DNA of 64,000 bases from RCIO01 sp040880025 (GCA_040880025.1 JBBDJD010000009.1:1-64000), one strand, 5' to 3'; shown: positions 25,761-34,511, counted from the first letter of the stretch. A program made the numbers and translations. The notes: generated from the letters alone by a model not told the origin.

Positions 25761-26773
25761 AGAAGATCGACATTTTCACCCATATCTGGCCACAGCCCTT
25801 CTACAAGGCGCTGGTGGCAATCAAGGGCGAGATGACCGACATCACCATGCGTTCCCGCGATGTGCCGATGATGACCGACCTCGACCGCCGCTTCGAGGTC
25901 ATGGACATGTTCGGCCCTGATTACGTGCAGGTGTTGTCGCTCGCCTCGCCGCCGCTGGAGGCCATCCTCACTGACGACCAGGCGCAGGAATTGAGTCGCA
26001 TCGGATCGGAATCCATGGCGGAGTTGTGTCGGAAATATCCGGAGCGCTTTCCGGGCTTCATCGGCACGGTCGCCCTGTCCGATCCCGAACGGGCGGTGGA
26101 GGAATCGCGCTACGCAATAGAAAAGCTGGGCGCGGTCGGCATGCAGACCTTCACCAACATTCAGGGCAAGCCGCTCGACCTGCCGGAGTTCATGCCCTTC
26201 TTCGAATACATGGCAAACGCCGGCAAACCGGTTTGGCTGCATCCCGCCCGCTCGGCAAGGATGACGGACTACGCCACGGAAGATGAATCGCAATACGAGA
26301 TCTGGTGGACCTTCGGCTGGCCCTACGAAACTTCGGCGGCCATGGCGCGCCTGGTCTTTTCCGGCGTATTCGACCGCTATCCGGGTCTCAAGATCATCAC
26401 CCATCACGCCGGCGGCATGGTGCCCTTCTTCGAGGGACGGGTCGGCGCCGGCTGGGACCAGATGGGCAAGCGAACGTCCGGCCGCGATCTGTCGAAGGTG
26501 CTGAAGACGCTGAAGCGGCCACACCTGGATTACTTCAAGGAATTCTACGCCGACACGGCGAGCTTCGGCTCGCGCAAGGCGATCGAGCATGCGATGGAGT
26601 TCTTCGGCGAGGATCGGGTGCTGTTTGCTTCCGACGCGCCGTTCGATCCCGAAGGCGGACCGATGTACATCCGCGAGACCATCAGGCTGATCGACGAGAT
26701 GGACATCACGGAAACGCAGCGCGCCAAGCTCTATCAGGACAATGCCGTCCGCCTTCTGGGCCTGAAGTTCTGA
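25757..26773 (+). CDS. Amidohydrolase-2 family protein (possible aromatic acid decarboxylase)
   Basis: TIM-barrel protein of 338 residues in the family of ACMSD, gamma-resorcylate decarboxylase and 5-carboxyvanillate decarboxylase. It starts MKKIDIFTHIWPQPFY. Other conserved positions are PVWLHPARSA, ITHHAGGMVPFFEGR and VLFASDAPFDPEGG (metal Asp). The usual first metal ligand (H or E of H/E-x-H) is Phe here (IDIFTH). Start ATG 25757 overlaps the IclR stop. Such enzymes usually perform non-oxidative decarboxylation of hydroxybenzoates; the following monooxygenase fits a decarboxylate-then-hydroxylate sequence, but hydrolysis of a lactone or amide cannot be excluded. Confidence 0.8.
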   Translation: MKKIDIFTHIWPQPFYKALVAIKGEMTDITMRSRDVPMMTDLDRRFEVMDMFGPDYVQVLSLASPPLEAILTDDQAQELSRIGSESMAELCRKYPERFPGFIGTVALSDPERAVEESRYAIEKLGAVGMQTFTNIQGKPLDLPEFMPFFEYMANAGKPVWLHPARSARMTDYATEDESQYEIWWTFGWPYETSAAMARLVFSGVFDRYPGLKIITHHAGGMVPFFEGRVGAGWDQMGKRTSGRDLSKVLKTLKRPHLDYFKEFYADTASFGSRKAIEHAMEFFGEDRVLFASDAPFDPEGGPMYIRETIRLIDEMDITETQRAKLYQDNAVRLLGLKF

Positions 26774-26792
26774 GACAGGCGCGGCGGTTTCG

Positions 26793-28424
26793 ATGACAGG
26801 AACGACAGCCAAATCCCACGACGTGATTATCGTCGGCGGCGGGCCCGTGGGAATGGGACTCGCAATCGAACTCGGCCAGCGGGGGGTCCGGACTGCCGTG
26901 ATCGAGCGCTATCACGAGCCCCAGCAGGTGCCGAAGGGCCAGAACCTCACCCAGCGCACCATGGAGCATTTCCATTTCTGGGGTTGCGAGGAAGAACTGC
27001 GCAACGCGCGCACCGTGCCGCGCGGCGAAGGCATCGGCGGCATGACCGCCTATGGCGCGCTTCTGAGCGACTATCATTTCGATTGGCTGAACCGCGCGCT
27101 GGTGAAGTCTTATTACTACACGGCCAATGAGCGGCTGCCGCAATATGCGACCGAGGCAGTGCTGCGCCGCCGTGCTGCCGAAATCCCCTCCATTGACATC
27201 CGTTACGGCTGGTCCGGCATCGACGTCGAGCAGGACGAAGCCGGCGTCTCGGTCACAATCGAGCAACACGAGGGCACGGATCGGCAGACCCTGCGCGCGG
27301 CCTATGCCGTCGGCTGCGACGGCAGCCGTTCGGTGATACGCGAGGCGGCGGGCATCAGCGAGACGCGGTTCGATCACGACAGGCTGATGGTGCTGCTGGT
27401 CTTCCGCTCCGCTGAGCTGCACGACCTGCTGAAGCGCTATCCGGGCAAGGCCTTCTACAAGGTGCTGCACCCGGACTTCGACGGGTACTGGCTGTTCTTC
27501 GGCCGGGTCGACCTCGGCACGACATGGTTCTTCCACGCGCCGGTACCGCTTGGCACCACCCGCGACAATTATGATTTCCGCAGCCTGCTCCACCGCGCGG
27601 TCGGCAAGCCTTTCGATTTCGACATAGACCATGTGGGCTTCTGGGATCTGCGCGTTGCCATGGCCGACAGCTACCGCAGCGGCCGCGTCTTCATTGCCGG
27701 CGATGCCGCCCACAGCCATCCGCCCTATGGCGGCTATGGCATCAACACTGGCCTGGAAGATGCCCGCAACCTCGGCTGGAAGATCGCCGCAACGCTGCAG
27801 GGCTGGGGCGGCCCGGACCTCCTTGACAGCTACGACGCCGAACGGCGGCCTGTGTTTGCCTCGACCGCGCGGGATTTCATTGAGAAGGCCATCGACAGCG
27901 ATCGCGCTTTCCTTGCCGCCTTTGATCCACAACGCGACAGGGCGGCGTTCGAGGCGGAATGGGCCTCGCGAGGTTCAGGCGCTCAGGGCGAAGTCAACGC
28001 CTTCGAGCCAAACTATCGCGGATCGCCGATAGTCGTCGGCAAGCCGGACGCGGTGACGAACGCCGTCGGCAGCCACACCTTTGAGGCGCGCGCCGGACAT
28101 CATCTGGCTCCCCAGCGTGTTTCGGATGGTCGCAACGTCTATGAGGCGCTGGGCGACGGCTTCACGCTTCTCGCCTTCGACGGCGAGCAGGATGCAATCG
28201 ACAGCTTCGACACGTCCGCGCGGGCTGTGGGACTGCCATTGGCAATCGTGAAAGACACTGCGACGGAAGGCCGGGAACACTATGATGCACGTTATGTGCT
28301 CGTCAGGCCCGACCAGTTCGTTGCGTGGGCGTCAGATGAGGCGCCTCCCGATGCCGATGTGATTTTGCTACGTGCGAAGGGCGTGCGGGCCCATGCCCAC
28401 CTCGACCGCTTAGAGGCTGAATAA
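26793..28424 (+). CDS. FAD-dependent aromatic monooxygenase (PheA/TfdB-like)
   Basis: Flavoprotein hydroxylase of 543 residues. The Rossmann GxGxxG is VIIVGGGPVGMGLAIELG. DG motif: AVGCDGSRSVIREAAG. GD motif: VFIAGDAAHSHPPYGGYGIN, followed by TGLEDARNLGWKIAA. The C-terminal thioredoxin-like domain (from about residue 430) marks the phenol-hydroxylase subgroup. The start lies 20 bases after the amidohydrolase stop. Expected reaction is NAD(P)H/O2-dependent ortho-hydroxylation of a phenolic substrate; which one is not shown. It converges with hpaH with 26 bases between stops and no clear terminator. Confidence 0.86.
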   Translation: MTGTTAKSHDVIIVGGGPVGMGLAIELGQRGVRTAVIERYHEPQQVPKGQNLTQRTMEHFHFWGCEEELRNARTVPRGEGIGGMTAYGALLSDYHFDWLNRALVKSYYYTANERLPQYATEAVLRRRAAEIPSIDIRYGWSGIDVEQDEAGVSVTIEQHEGTDRQTLRAAYAVGCDGSRSVIREAAGISETRFDHDRLMVLLVFRSAELHDLLKRYPGKAFYKVLHPDFDGYWLFFGRVDLGTTWFFHAPVPLGTTRDNYDFRSLLHRAVGKPFDFDIDHVGFWDLRVAMADSYRSGRVFIAGDAAHSHPPYGGYGINTGLEDARNLGWKIAATLQGWGGPDLLDSYDAERRPVFASTARDFIEKAIDSDRAFLAAFDPQRDRAAFEAEWASRGSGAQGEVNAFEPNYRGSPIVVGKPDAVTNAVGSHTFEARAGHHLAPQRVSDGRNVYEALGDGFTLLAFDGEQDAIDSFDTSARAVGLPLAIVKDTATEGREHYDARYVLVRPDQFVAWASDEAPPDADVILLRAKGVRAHAHLDRLEAE

Positions 28425-28450
28425 CACCAAGCGAATACGTGCTTCGGCAC

Positions 28451-29257
28451 TCAGGCAAATCGCAGGCTGACGGAACCATGCGGGCCAAAATCAGCGTGAA
28501 TGGTGCTGCCCTGAGTGGCCTCGATGGGGCGGATGAACGAGCCGGCGAGCACGATCTGTCCGGCTTCGATGCCGTCGTCGCCATATTCGGCAAGACGATT
28601 GGCCAGCCAGGCAATGCCGCGAGCGGGATGATTTAGGACACCCGCCCCCAGCCCGGTCTCCTCCACCACATCGTTGCGTGAGACGATGGCGCCGATCCAG
28701 CGCAGATCGGCCTCGCCGGGATCGATGACCTGGCCTCCCGTGACGATGCCCGCGTTCGCCGCGTTGTCGGAAATCGTGTCGCACATGTTGCGCGCCTGCT
28801 TCGTATCGGGATCGGCGCGCAGAATCCGCGTGTCGAGGATTTCCAGCGCGGGGATCACATGGTCGGTCGCGGCGAGCACATCGTCCGGCGTGACATCAGG
28901 ACCGCGAAGCGGCGCCTTCATGACGAACGCCAGTTCCGCCTCGACCCGCGGCTGGATGAAACGGTCCGCCGGTACCTCGGCATTGTTTTCGAAGATCATG
29001 TCGTCGAACAGCACGCCGGAATCGGGAATGTCGATGTTCAGCGCATATTGCATGGCCTTGGAGGTGAGACCGATTTTCCAGCCGATCACCCTGCGACCGG
29101 CCTCCACCTTCCTTTTCACGAGGGCGGACTGGATGGCGTAGGCGTCGTCCATCGTCATGCCAGGATGGCGCATGGACAGAAGCTCGATCTGGCTGCGCCT
29201 CAGCTCCGCCTCGAACAGATCGGCGGCGGCGGCATCGATTTCTTCGGCATTCAGCAT
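28451..29257 (-). CDS. hpaH: 2-oxo-hept-3-ene-1,7-dioate hydratase
   Basis: Adds water to 2-oxo-hept-3-ene-1,7-dioate to give 4-hydroxy-2-oxoheptanedioate, the second-last step of homoprotocatechuate meta-cleavage. The 268-residue protein belongs to the MhpD/HpaH hydratase family: GRRVIGWKIGLTSKAMQ, IQPRVEAELAFVM (the metal-binding E-x-E), VIPALEILDTRI, and NHPARGIAWLANRLAEYG. It is the last gene of the leftward hpa operon; its start overlaps the end of hpaG by seven bases. The hydratase could also serve other 2-hydroxypentadienoate intermediates, but operon context favours HpaH. Confidence 0.87.
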   Translation of the reverse strand: MLNAEEIDAAAADLFEAELRRSQIELLSMRHPGMTMDDAYAIQSALVKRKVEAGRRVIGWKIGLTSKAMQYALNIDIPDSGVLFDDMIFENNAEVPADRFIQPRVEAELAFVMKAPLRGPDVTPDDVLAATDHVIPALEILDTRILRADPDTKQARNMCDTISDNAANAGIVTGGQVIDPGEADLRWIGAIVSRNDVVEETGLGAGVLNHPARGIAWLANRLAEYGDDGIEAGQIVLAGSFIRPIEATQGSTIHADFGPHGSVSLRFA

Positions 29258-30114
29258 GGTTCTTCATCCACCACGGTGTTGCGCAGGACGCCGATGCCTT
29301 CCGCCTCGACCTCGACGATATCTCCGGGCTTCAGCCACACCGGCGGATCGAAGCGCGCTCCGGCCCCGGTCGGCGTTCCGGTGACGATAACGTCGCCGGG
29401 AACAAGGGTGGTGAAAGTCGATACGTAGTTGATGATCTTTCGGAAGGAAAAGATCATGCGGCCGGTCCGATCCCGCTGCCGCACTTCGCCGTTGACGCGG
29501 GTCACGAGCTCGATGTCGGCAATCTGGCCTTCATCCTCGAAGGGAACGAGCCAGGGCCCGATCGCCCCCGACCGGTCGAAGTTCTTGCCCTGGGTGACGT
29601 TGAATTTCGCGTGCCGCACCCAGTCGCGGATGGTGCCCTCGTTGCACAGCGAGAGCGCGGCGATATGGCCCAGCGCTTGCGCCTCCGGAATGCGCCGTCC
29701 GCCCTTGCCGATGACGATGACGATCTCGCCTTCATAGTCGAGCTGCGGGCTTTCCGGCGGGCGCATCAGCGGCTGCTCGTGTCCGACGAATGATCGCGGG
29801 AAGCGGATGAATAGCGACGGGTTGGAAGGCGCGGCCTGGCCGTCCTTGTACTCCTCGTTGCGGTCGGGATAGTTGACCCCGACGCAGATGATCTTCTCGG
29901 GGTCAGGGACGGGGATGGCCCATGCGAAGCTGCCTTCCGGGTGCGTGATGGTGCGTCCCCGCGCGGCGGTGGCCAGTTGCGGAAAGGCCTCGGCCGTAAT
30001 CACGTCGCGCAATGTCGGCCATTGCGGAAATTCGGGCGACAGCGCGATCATGCCGCCAGCTTCGGCGATCCCCCAGAACTGCTCGCCTCCTGCCGTAAAG
30101 ATCGCCAGCCTCAT
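29251..30114 (-). CDS. hpaG: Fumarylacetoacetate hydrolase-family decarboxylase/isomerase (HpaG-like)
   Basis: FAH-fold metal enzyme of 287 residues, expected to decarboxylate 5-oxopent-3-ene-1,2,5-tricarboxylate and isomerise the product. The metal site is visible in LDYEGEIVIVIGKGGRRIPE (E-x-E). Other family positions are DKIICVGVNYPDRNEEY-like text (KIICVGVNYPDRNEEY), TQGKNFDRSGAIGPWLV, and LVPGDVIVTGTPTGAGARF. It is a single FAH unit, whereas E. coli HpaG is a fused double unit, so it might act as a homodimer or do only one of the two reactions. Four-base overlap with the decarboxylase gene upstream. Confidence 0.82.
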   Translation of the reverse strand: MRLAIFTAGGEQFWGIAEAGGMIALSPEFPQWPTLRDVITAEAFPQLATAARGRTITHPEGSFAWAIPVPDPEKIICVGVNYPDRNEEYKDGQAAPSNPSLFIRFPRSFVGHEQPLMRPPESPQLDYEGEIVIVIGKGGRRIPEAQALGHIAALSLCNEGTIRDWVRHAKFNVTQGKNFDRSGAIGPWLVPFEDEGQIADIELVTRVNGEVRQRDRTGRMIFSFRKIINYVSTFTTLVPGDVIVTGTPTGAGARFDPPVWLKPGDIVEVEAEGIGVLRNTVVDEEPC

Positions 30115-31511
30115 GCCTGGCCTCCCGCGAGTTCGGAAATCACGTCGAAGGCGCAGTTCACATCCTCGTCGGTTGCATCGAACTGGCCGACCTGAAAGCG
30201 GATCACCATGCGAGAGGCGACGCGGGTCTGCGTCAGATAGATGCGACCGTCATCGTTGATGCGATTGACGAAGTCGACCTGCGCCGTGTCGTCCGCGCTC
30301 TTCAGTCGAAAGGTGAAGAGTGAGAGAACCGGCTCGGTTACGATTTCGAAGCGAGGGTCGGCGCCCAGCCGTTCGGCAAGCCCCCGAGACCATTGCACGT
30401 GATTGCGTAGCCGAGTCCGCAGCCCCTCCAGCCCGTAGCAGCGGATAAGGAACCATATCTTGAGCGCCCGGAAGCGGCGTCCCAATGGTACGGACCATTC
30501 GGAGTAGTTGATGATCCCGTCTGCGCCGTGGGTTTTGAGATATTCGGGCCGGATCGCCAATGTGCGTACGAGCGCGTCCGCATCGCGCAGGAAATGCGCC
30601 GAACAGTCGAATTGCGCGCCCAGCCATTTGTGCGGATTGAAAACCACGGAGTCGGCCTCCTCGATGCCGGCCCACAATTCGCGGAATTCCGGGCAGATCA
30701 TCGCCGCGCCGGCCCAGGCGGCATCGACATGGGTGAAAAGGTCGTGCGCTCTTGCCACCTTGATCACTGCGGCGATATCGTCGCACGCGCCGGTTCCGGT
30801 GCCGCCCGTGCAGGCGATCACGCCTGCTGGCTGATACCCGGCGGCAACATCCGCATCGATGGCGTCCGCGAGCGCTTGCGCGTCCATCGACCTGAGCGGT
30901 CCCTGGGTGGGAATGCGCACCAGATTCTCGGCCCCGATTCCGGCAATCCAGATCGCGCGGTCGACCGATGTATGGACCTCATCCGAACAGTAGATGCGAA
31001 GCCGCGGCTGGCCGTTGAGGCCGGCGCGGTTGCCCGCCCAATCGAGCGTGCGTTCGCGCATGACCAGGACGGCGGCGAGGGTCGCCGACGACGCACTGTC
31101 CTGGATCACGCCCCGGAAAGAATCGGGCAGCCCGATCGCCTGCCGGAGCCAGTCCAGCATCACTGTCTCGACCTCGGTCGCGGCGGGCGAGGTTTGCCAC
31201 AACATGCATTGCGCCGCCACCGTGGTTGCCAGGAATTCGGCCAGCATCGAAGGCGGGGCTGCATTGGCCGGGAAATAGGCAAAGAAGCGCGGATGCTGCC
31301 AATGCGTCATTCCAGGCATCACGATGTTCTCGAAGTCGGAGAAGATCGCTTCCATGGCCTCGCCGGTTTCGGGCGGCGTCGCGGGAAGGGCGCTTGCGAT
31401 GGCCCCGGGCCGGGTGCTGGCGCGTACCGGACGATCACGAAGGGTGCGGTGATAGTCCGCGCCCCATTCGGCGATTTTGCCGCCCCAGCGGGCGAATTCA
31501 TTCCAGTCCAT
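30111..31511 (-). CDS. PLP-dependent aromatic amino acid decarboxylase (group II)
   Basis: Group II pyridoxal-phosphate decarboxylase of 466 residues, like aromatic L-amino-acid, tyrosine and DOPA decarboxylases. Motifs: MTHWQHPRFFAYFPANAAPP, SSATLAAVLVMRER, FTHVDAAWAGAAMICPEFR (Asp that contacts PLP), and FNPHKWLGAQFD with the Schiff-base Lys. It lies between hpaD and hpaG, overlapping hpaG by four bases, so it belongs to the homoprotocatechuate operon. The simplest reading is that DOPA or tyrosine is decarboxylated to dopamine or tyramine and oxidised to the hydroxyphenylacetate that the operon degrades. The amine oxidase needed is not in the window. Substrate is inferred. Confidence 0.85.
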   Translation of the reverse strand: MDWNEFARWGGKIAEWGADYHRTLRDRPVRASTRPGAIASALPATPPETGEAMEAIFSDFENIVMPGMTHWQHPRFFAYFPANAAPPSMLAEFLATTVAAQCMLWQTSPAATEVETVMLDWLRQAIGLPDSFRGVIQDSASSATLAAVLVMRERTLDWAGNRAGLNGQPRLRIYCSDEVHTSVDRAIWIAGIGAENLVRIPTQGPLRSMDAQALADAIDADVAAGYQPAGVIACTGGTGTGACDDIAAVIKVARAHDLFTHVDAAWAGAAMICPEFRELWAGIEEADSVVFNPHKWLGAQFDCSAHFLRDADALVRTLAIRPEYLKTHGADGIINYSEWSVPLGRRFRALKIWFLIRCYGLEGLRTRLRNHVQWSRGLAERLGADPRFEIVTEPVLSLFTFRLKSADDTAQVDFVNRINDDGRIYLTQTRVASRMVIRFQVGQFDATDEDVNCAFDVISELAGGQA

Positions 31512-31558
31512 TTTTCAGTCCATCATCGCTCGGCGTGTTAGGCCGGTTGTTCCAGCAA

Positions 31559-32539
31559 TCAGGGCGCCACGATGGGCTGGGCCTTCAGGTCGGCCTCGCG
31601 TGGGTTGACGCCGGCAAACAGGCTTCCTTCTTCGAACCAGGACCGCGGCGCTGGCGCTCCCCATAGCGTCTGGCGCTGCGGATCCTTGAGGTCCCACTTG
31701 ATCGGCTCGTGGTCGGGATCGACTGTCTGGTAGTCGGAGCAATAGATCTCGATGCGATGGCCGTCCGGGTCACGGATGTAAAGGAAGAAGGCGTTGGAAA
31801 TGCCGTGCCGTCCCGGACCGCGCTCGACATTGGCCAGCCAGCCGGTTGTCGACATGAGGTCGAGGAGATCGATGATGTTGAGCGGCGTCGGAACCCAGAA
31901 TGCGGTGTGGTGCAGCCGCGGTCCGACGCCGTTGGTGAACGCCATGTCGTGCACCCCACCCTTGCGGTGCATCCAGGCGGCCCAGAGCCGTTTCGTCTCC
32001 TCGTCCTCGGTGTATTCGGTGACACGGAAGCCGATGGAATTGTAGAAGGCTGCGGACTCGTCGACATTGGGCGAGAAGCAGTTGAAGTGGTCGATACGCA
32101 GAGGCTTCACGCCCTTGTAGAGCGCGTATTTCTGATGGATCGGAGCAAGCCGGTCCATTTTCACATAGAATTCCAGGGGGATGCCGTGCGGATCGCGTGT
32201 GCGCAAGGTTCGACCTTGCCACTGGCGTTCGACCCATTCCACCGGCTGTCCCTGGGCCTTGAACCAGTCATGCGCCTTGTCGAGGTCGGGCTCGTCGTAG
32301 AGCTTGAAGGCAAGCATGTGCGCCGATGCAGTGGGATCGGCGCGCAGCACGATGCAATGATGCCCGCGCTCTTCCATGGCGCGCAGGGTAATGCAGTCTT
32401 CATCCTCATGGGTGACTTGAAGGCCCAGCATGTCGGCATAAAAGGCACGGGATTTGGCGATATCGGTGACGCCGAACTCGACATGGGACAGCCGAACGAT
32501 GTTGAACGGCGGATAAAGGCTGGGTTGCGGCACGGGCAT
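31559..32539 (-). CDS. hpaD: 3,4-dihydroxyphenylacetate 2,3-dioxygenase, VOC (type I) fold
   Basis: Extradiol ring-cleavage enzyme of 326 residues that opens homoprotocatechuate to 5-carboxymethyl-2-hydroxymuconate semialdehyde. It has two vicinal-oxygen-chelate modules: an N-terminal one (SHVEFGVTDIAKSRAFYADM) and a catalytic one with the 2-His-1-Glu metal site, RIDHFNCFSPNV, PRLHHTAFWV and HRIEIYCSDY. This is the Brevibacterium/Arthrobacter-type fold, not the unrelated LigB-type fold of E. coli HpaD. ATG 32539 follows AGGAG; an upstream in-frame stretch to 32662 lies inside hpaE. The assignment rests on fold plus its place between hpaE and hpaG. The metal could be Fe or Mn. Confidence 0.86.
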   Translation of the reverse strand: MPVPQPSLYPPFNIVRLSHVEFGVTDIAKSRAFYADMLGLQVTHEDEDCITLRAMEERGHHCIVLRADPTASAHMLAFKLYDEPDLDKAHDWFKAQGQPVEWVERQWQGRTLRTRDPHGIPLEFYVKMDRLAPIHQKYALYKGVKPLRIDHFNCFSPNVDESAAFYNSIGFRVTEYTEDEETKRLWAAWMHRKGGVHDMAFTNGVGPRLHHTAFWVPTPLNIIDLLDLMSTTGWLANVERGPGRHGISNAFFLYIRDPDGHRIEIYCSDYQTVDPDHEPIKWDLKDPQRQTLWGAPAPRSWFEEGSLFAGVNPREADLKAQPIVAP

Positions 32540-32561
32540 GGGGTCTACTCCTGATAGCGCG

Positions 32562-34079
32562 TCAGTCTCCGAGCTTCGGAATCTTGTGGGCCGCCGAGGC
32601 AAATGCGACGTTCTTGGTTTCCATGTAGAAATCGAACGACCAGTCGCCGCCGTCGCGGCCAACGCCAGAGGCCTTCACTCCGCCGAATGGAGTCGGAAGA
32701 TGGCGGATGTTCTCGGAATTCACCCAGATCATTCCAGCCTCCAGCGCGTCGGTGAAGCGGAACGCGCGCGTGATGTCGGACGTCCACACATAGCCGGTCA
32801 GGCCATAGTCGACATCATTGGCGAGCGTCAGCGCCTCGGCTTCATCCTTGAAGGGAATGGCGGTCAGAACGGGACCGAAGATTTCCTCCTGCGCGATACG
32901 CATATCGTTCCTTGCGCCGGTGAAGAGCGTCGGCGAGACGTAGCAACCGCCGCCGGGTCCGTCGAACTTCGCGCCGCCCGCGGCAACGGTTGCCCCGTCG
33001 GCCTTGCCGATCTCGATGTACTCCAGCACCTTCTTCTCGTGCTCCGGGTGGATCAGCGGCCCGACGACCGTTTCGGGGTCGAGTGGGTGCCCGACTTTGA
33101 TGCGTTTGGCCTTCTCGGCGACCATCGCCGTGAAGGTTTCGTAGATGTCTTGTTCGACCAACAGGCGTGAGGACGACGTGCAACGCTCGCCGTTCAGCGA
33201 ATAGATCATGAAGACGGCGGCATCCGCCGCCCGCTCAAGGTCGGCATCGGCGAAAACGACCACCGGATTCTTGCCGCCGAGCTCGAAATGGACGCGCTTC
33301 AGCGTGTCCGCGCCCTGTTTCATGATCAGGGAGCCGGTGCGGCTTTCGCCTACAAAACCTATTGCCTTGATATCGGGATGCTCGGTCAGCGCCTTGCCGG
33401 CGTCTTCGCCAAACCCGTTGACCAGGTTCCACACGCCCTTGGGCAAGCCGGCTTCCTCGGCGATCTCGACAAGCAGGCGCGCCGTAAGCGGCGAGAATTC
33501 CGCCGGCTTGTGCACGATGGTGCAGCCTGCCGCCAGCGCCGGCGCGATCTTCCAGGTCGACAGCATGAATGGCGTGTTCCACGGCGTGATTACGCCCACC
33601 GGGCCGATCGGGACGCGGGTCGTCATGTTGACCTGGCCGGGTGCTCGCAAGGCCCTGCCGTCTCGCGCCTCCGGCGCGCGGTCAGCGAAAAAGCGGAAGT
33701 TTTCCGCGCCGCGCAATGCCGCCTTGGACATGAAGCGGAGCGCCTGTCCGGTGTCCATGCATTCGACGAAAGCGATCTCTTCGGCCCGTGCCTCGATGGC
33801 TTCGGCCACCTTGTGAAGCAGCGCCTTGCGCTTCGCACCGCCCATGGCGGCCCATTCGGGAAAGGCGTCCTTTGCTGCTTTCGCCGCGCTGTCGATGTCT
33901 GCGGCTTTGCCGAGGGCGACTTTCGCCAGCGGCTTCAGATCGACCGGCGAGATGGTTTCATAGGTTTCGCAATCGAGCGCGGGCACCGCCTTTCCGCCGA
34001 TATGGTTGGGCACGCCATGGTCGCGGAAGCGGGCAAGGTAGCCTGCCGCCTTTGCTGTGTTTTCCTCAAGCTTGGACAT
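32562..34079 (-). CDS. hpaE: 5-carboxymethyl-2-hydroxymuconate semialdehyde dehydrogenase
   Basis: NAD-dependent aldehyde dehydrogenase (505 residues) that oxidises the ring-cleavage product of HpaD. ALDH motifs: GVITPWNTPFMLSTWKIAPA, FVGESRTGSLIMKQGAD, HFELGGKNPVVVF (general-base Glu), and SLNGERCTSSSRLLVE with the catalytic Cys. Sequence signature and neighbours match HpaE. The start overlaps the end of hpaF by 14 bases; hpaD follows after 22 bases with its own ribosome site. Confidence 0.92.
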   Translation of the reverse strand: MSKLEENTAKAAGYLARFRDHGVPNHIGGKAVPALDCETYETISPVDLKPLAKVALGKAADIDSAAKAAKDAFPEWAAMGGAKRKALLHKVAEAIEARAEEIAFVECMDTGQALRFMSKAALRGAENFRFFADRAPEARDGRALRAPGQVNMTTRVPIGPVGVITPWNTPFMLSTWKIAPALAAGCTIVHKPAEFSPLTARLLVEIAEEAGLPKGVWNLVNGFGEDAGKALTEHPDIKAIGFVGESRTGSLIMKQGADTLKRVHFELGGKNPVVVFADADLERAADAAVFMIYSLNGERCTSSSRLLVEQDIYETFTAMVAEKAKRIKVGHPLDPETVVGPLIHPEHEKKVLEYIEIGKADGATVAAGGAKFDGPGGGCYVSPTLFTGARNDMRIAQEEIFGPVLTAIPFKDEAEALTLANDVDYGLTGYVWTSDITRAFRFTDALEAGMIWVNSENIRHLPTPFGGVKASGVGRDGGDWSFDFYMETKNVAFASAAHKIPKLGD

Positions 34080-34485
34080 GCGGCCCTTCTCCCTGATCCT
34101 CCGGATTGCGCAGCCGCGCGTGCATGACGTTGCGCTTCCAGCTCAATTCCGGGTCGATTTCGCGAATTTCCAGCGACAGCGCGAAATGCGGGGTATCGAA
34201 AAGCGGAGCGAGCACGTTTTGCGCCGCGGCAAACAGCGCCTCTCCGGCGCGCTTTTTGTCTTCGGGCGAACGGCCTGCGCCGACCCGGAAATTGAGATCG
34301 ACGAAGGCGTTCTCGGGCTGCCGATCGGCAATCGCATAGTGGTCGCAGCGGATCGCCCGCACCCGCACAGCGCCCACTTCGAAAAGGCCAGTGGCCAAAA
34401 CCGCTTCGAGCAGGGTGTCGCAAAGCCTTGCGATGTCAGCCCGCCCGTCGAGGTCGGCGGAGTATTCCACGGAAAGATGCGGCAT
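34066..34485 (-). CDS. hpaF: 5-carboxymethyl-2-hydroxymuconate delta-isomerase
   Basis: Tautomerase-superfamily enzyme (139 residues) that isomerises the dehydrogenase product to 5-oxopent-3-ene-1,2,5-tricarboxylate. I chose ATG 34485 because it gives MPHLSVEYS: after Met removal the N-terminal Pro is the catalytic base of the family. An ATG at 34500 would bury the Pro and is unlikely. Later conserved text is FVDLNFRVGAGRSPEDKKRA and SLEIREIDPELSWKRNVMH. It is the first gene of the leftward operon; hpaE overlaps it by 14 bases. Confidence 0.9.
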   Translation of the reverse strand: MPHLSVEYSADLDGRADIARLCDTLLEAVLATGLFEVGAVRVRAIRCDHYAIADRQPENAFVDLNFRVGAGRSPEDKKRAGEALFAAAQNVLAPLFDTPHFALSLEIREIDPELSWKRNVMHARLRNPEDQGEGPHVQA

Positions 34486-34511
34486 GAACTGGCCCTGCAT
34501 TCCTAATGTGT

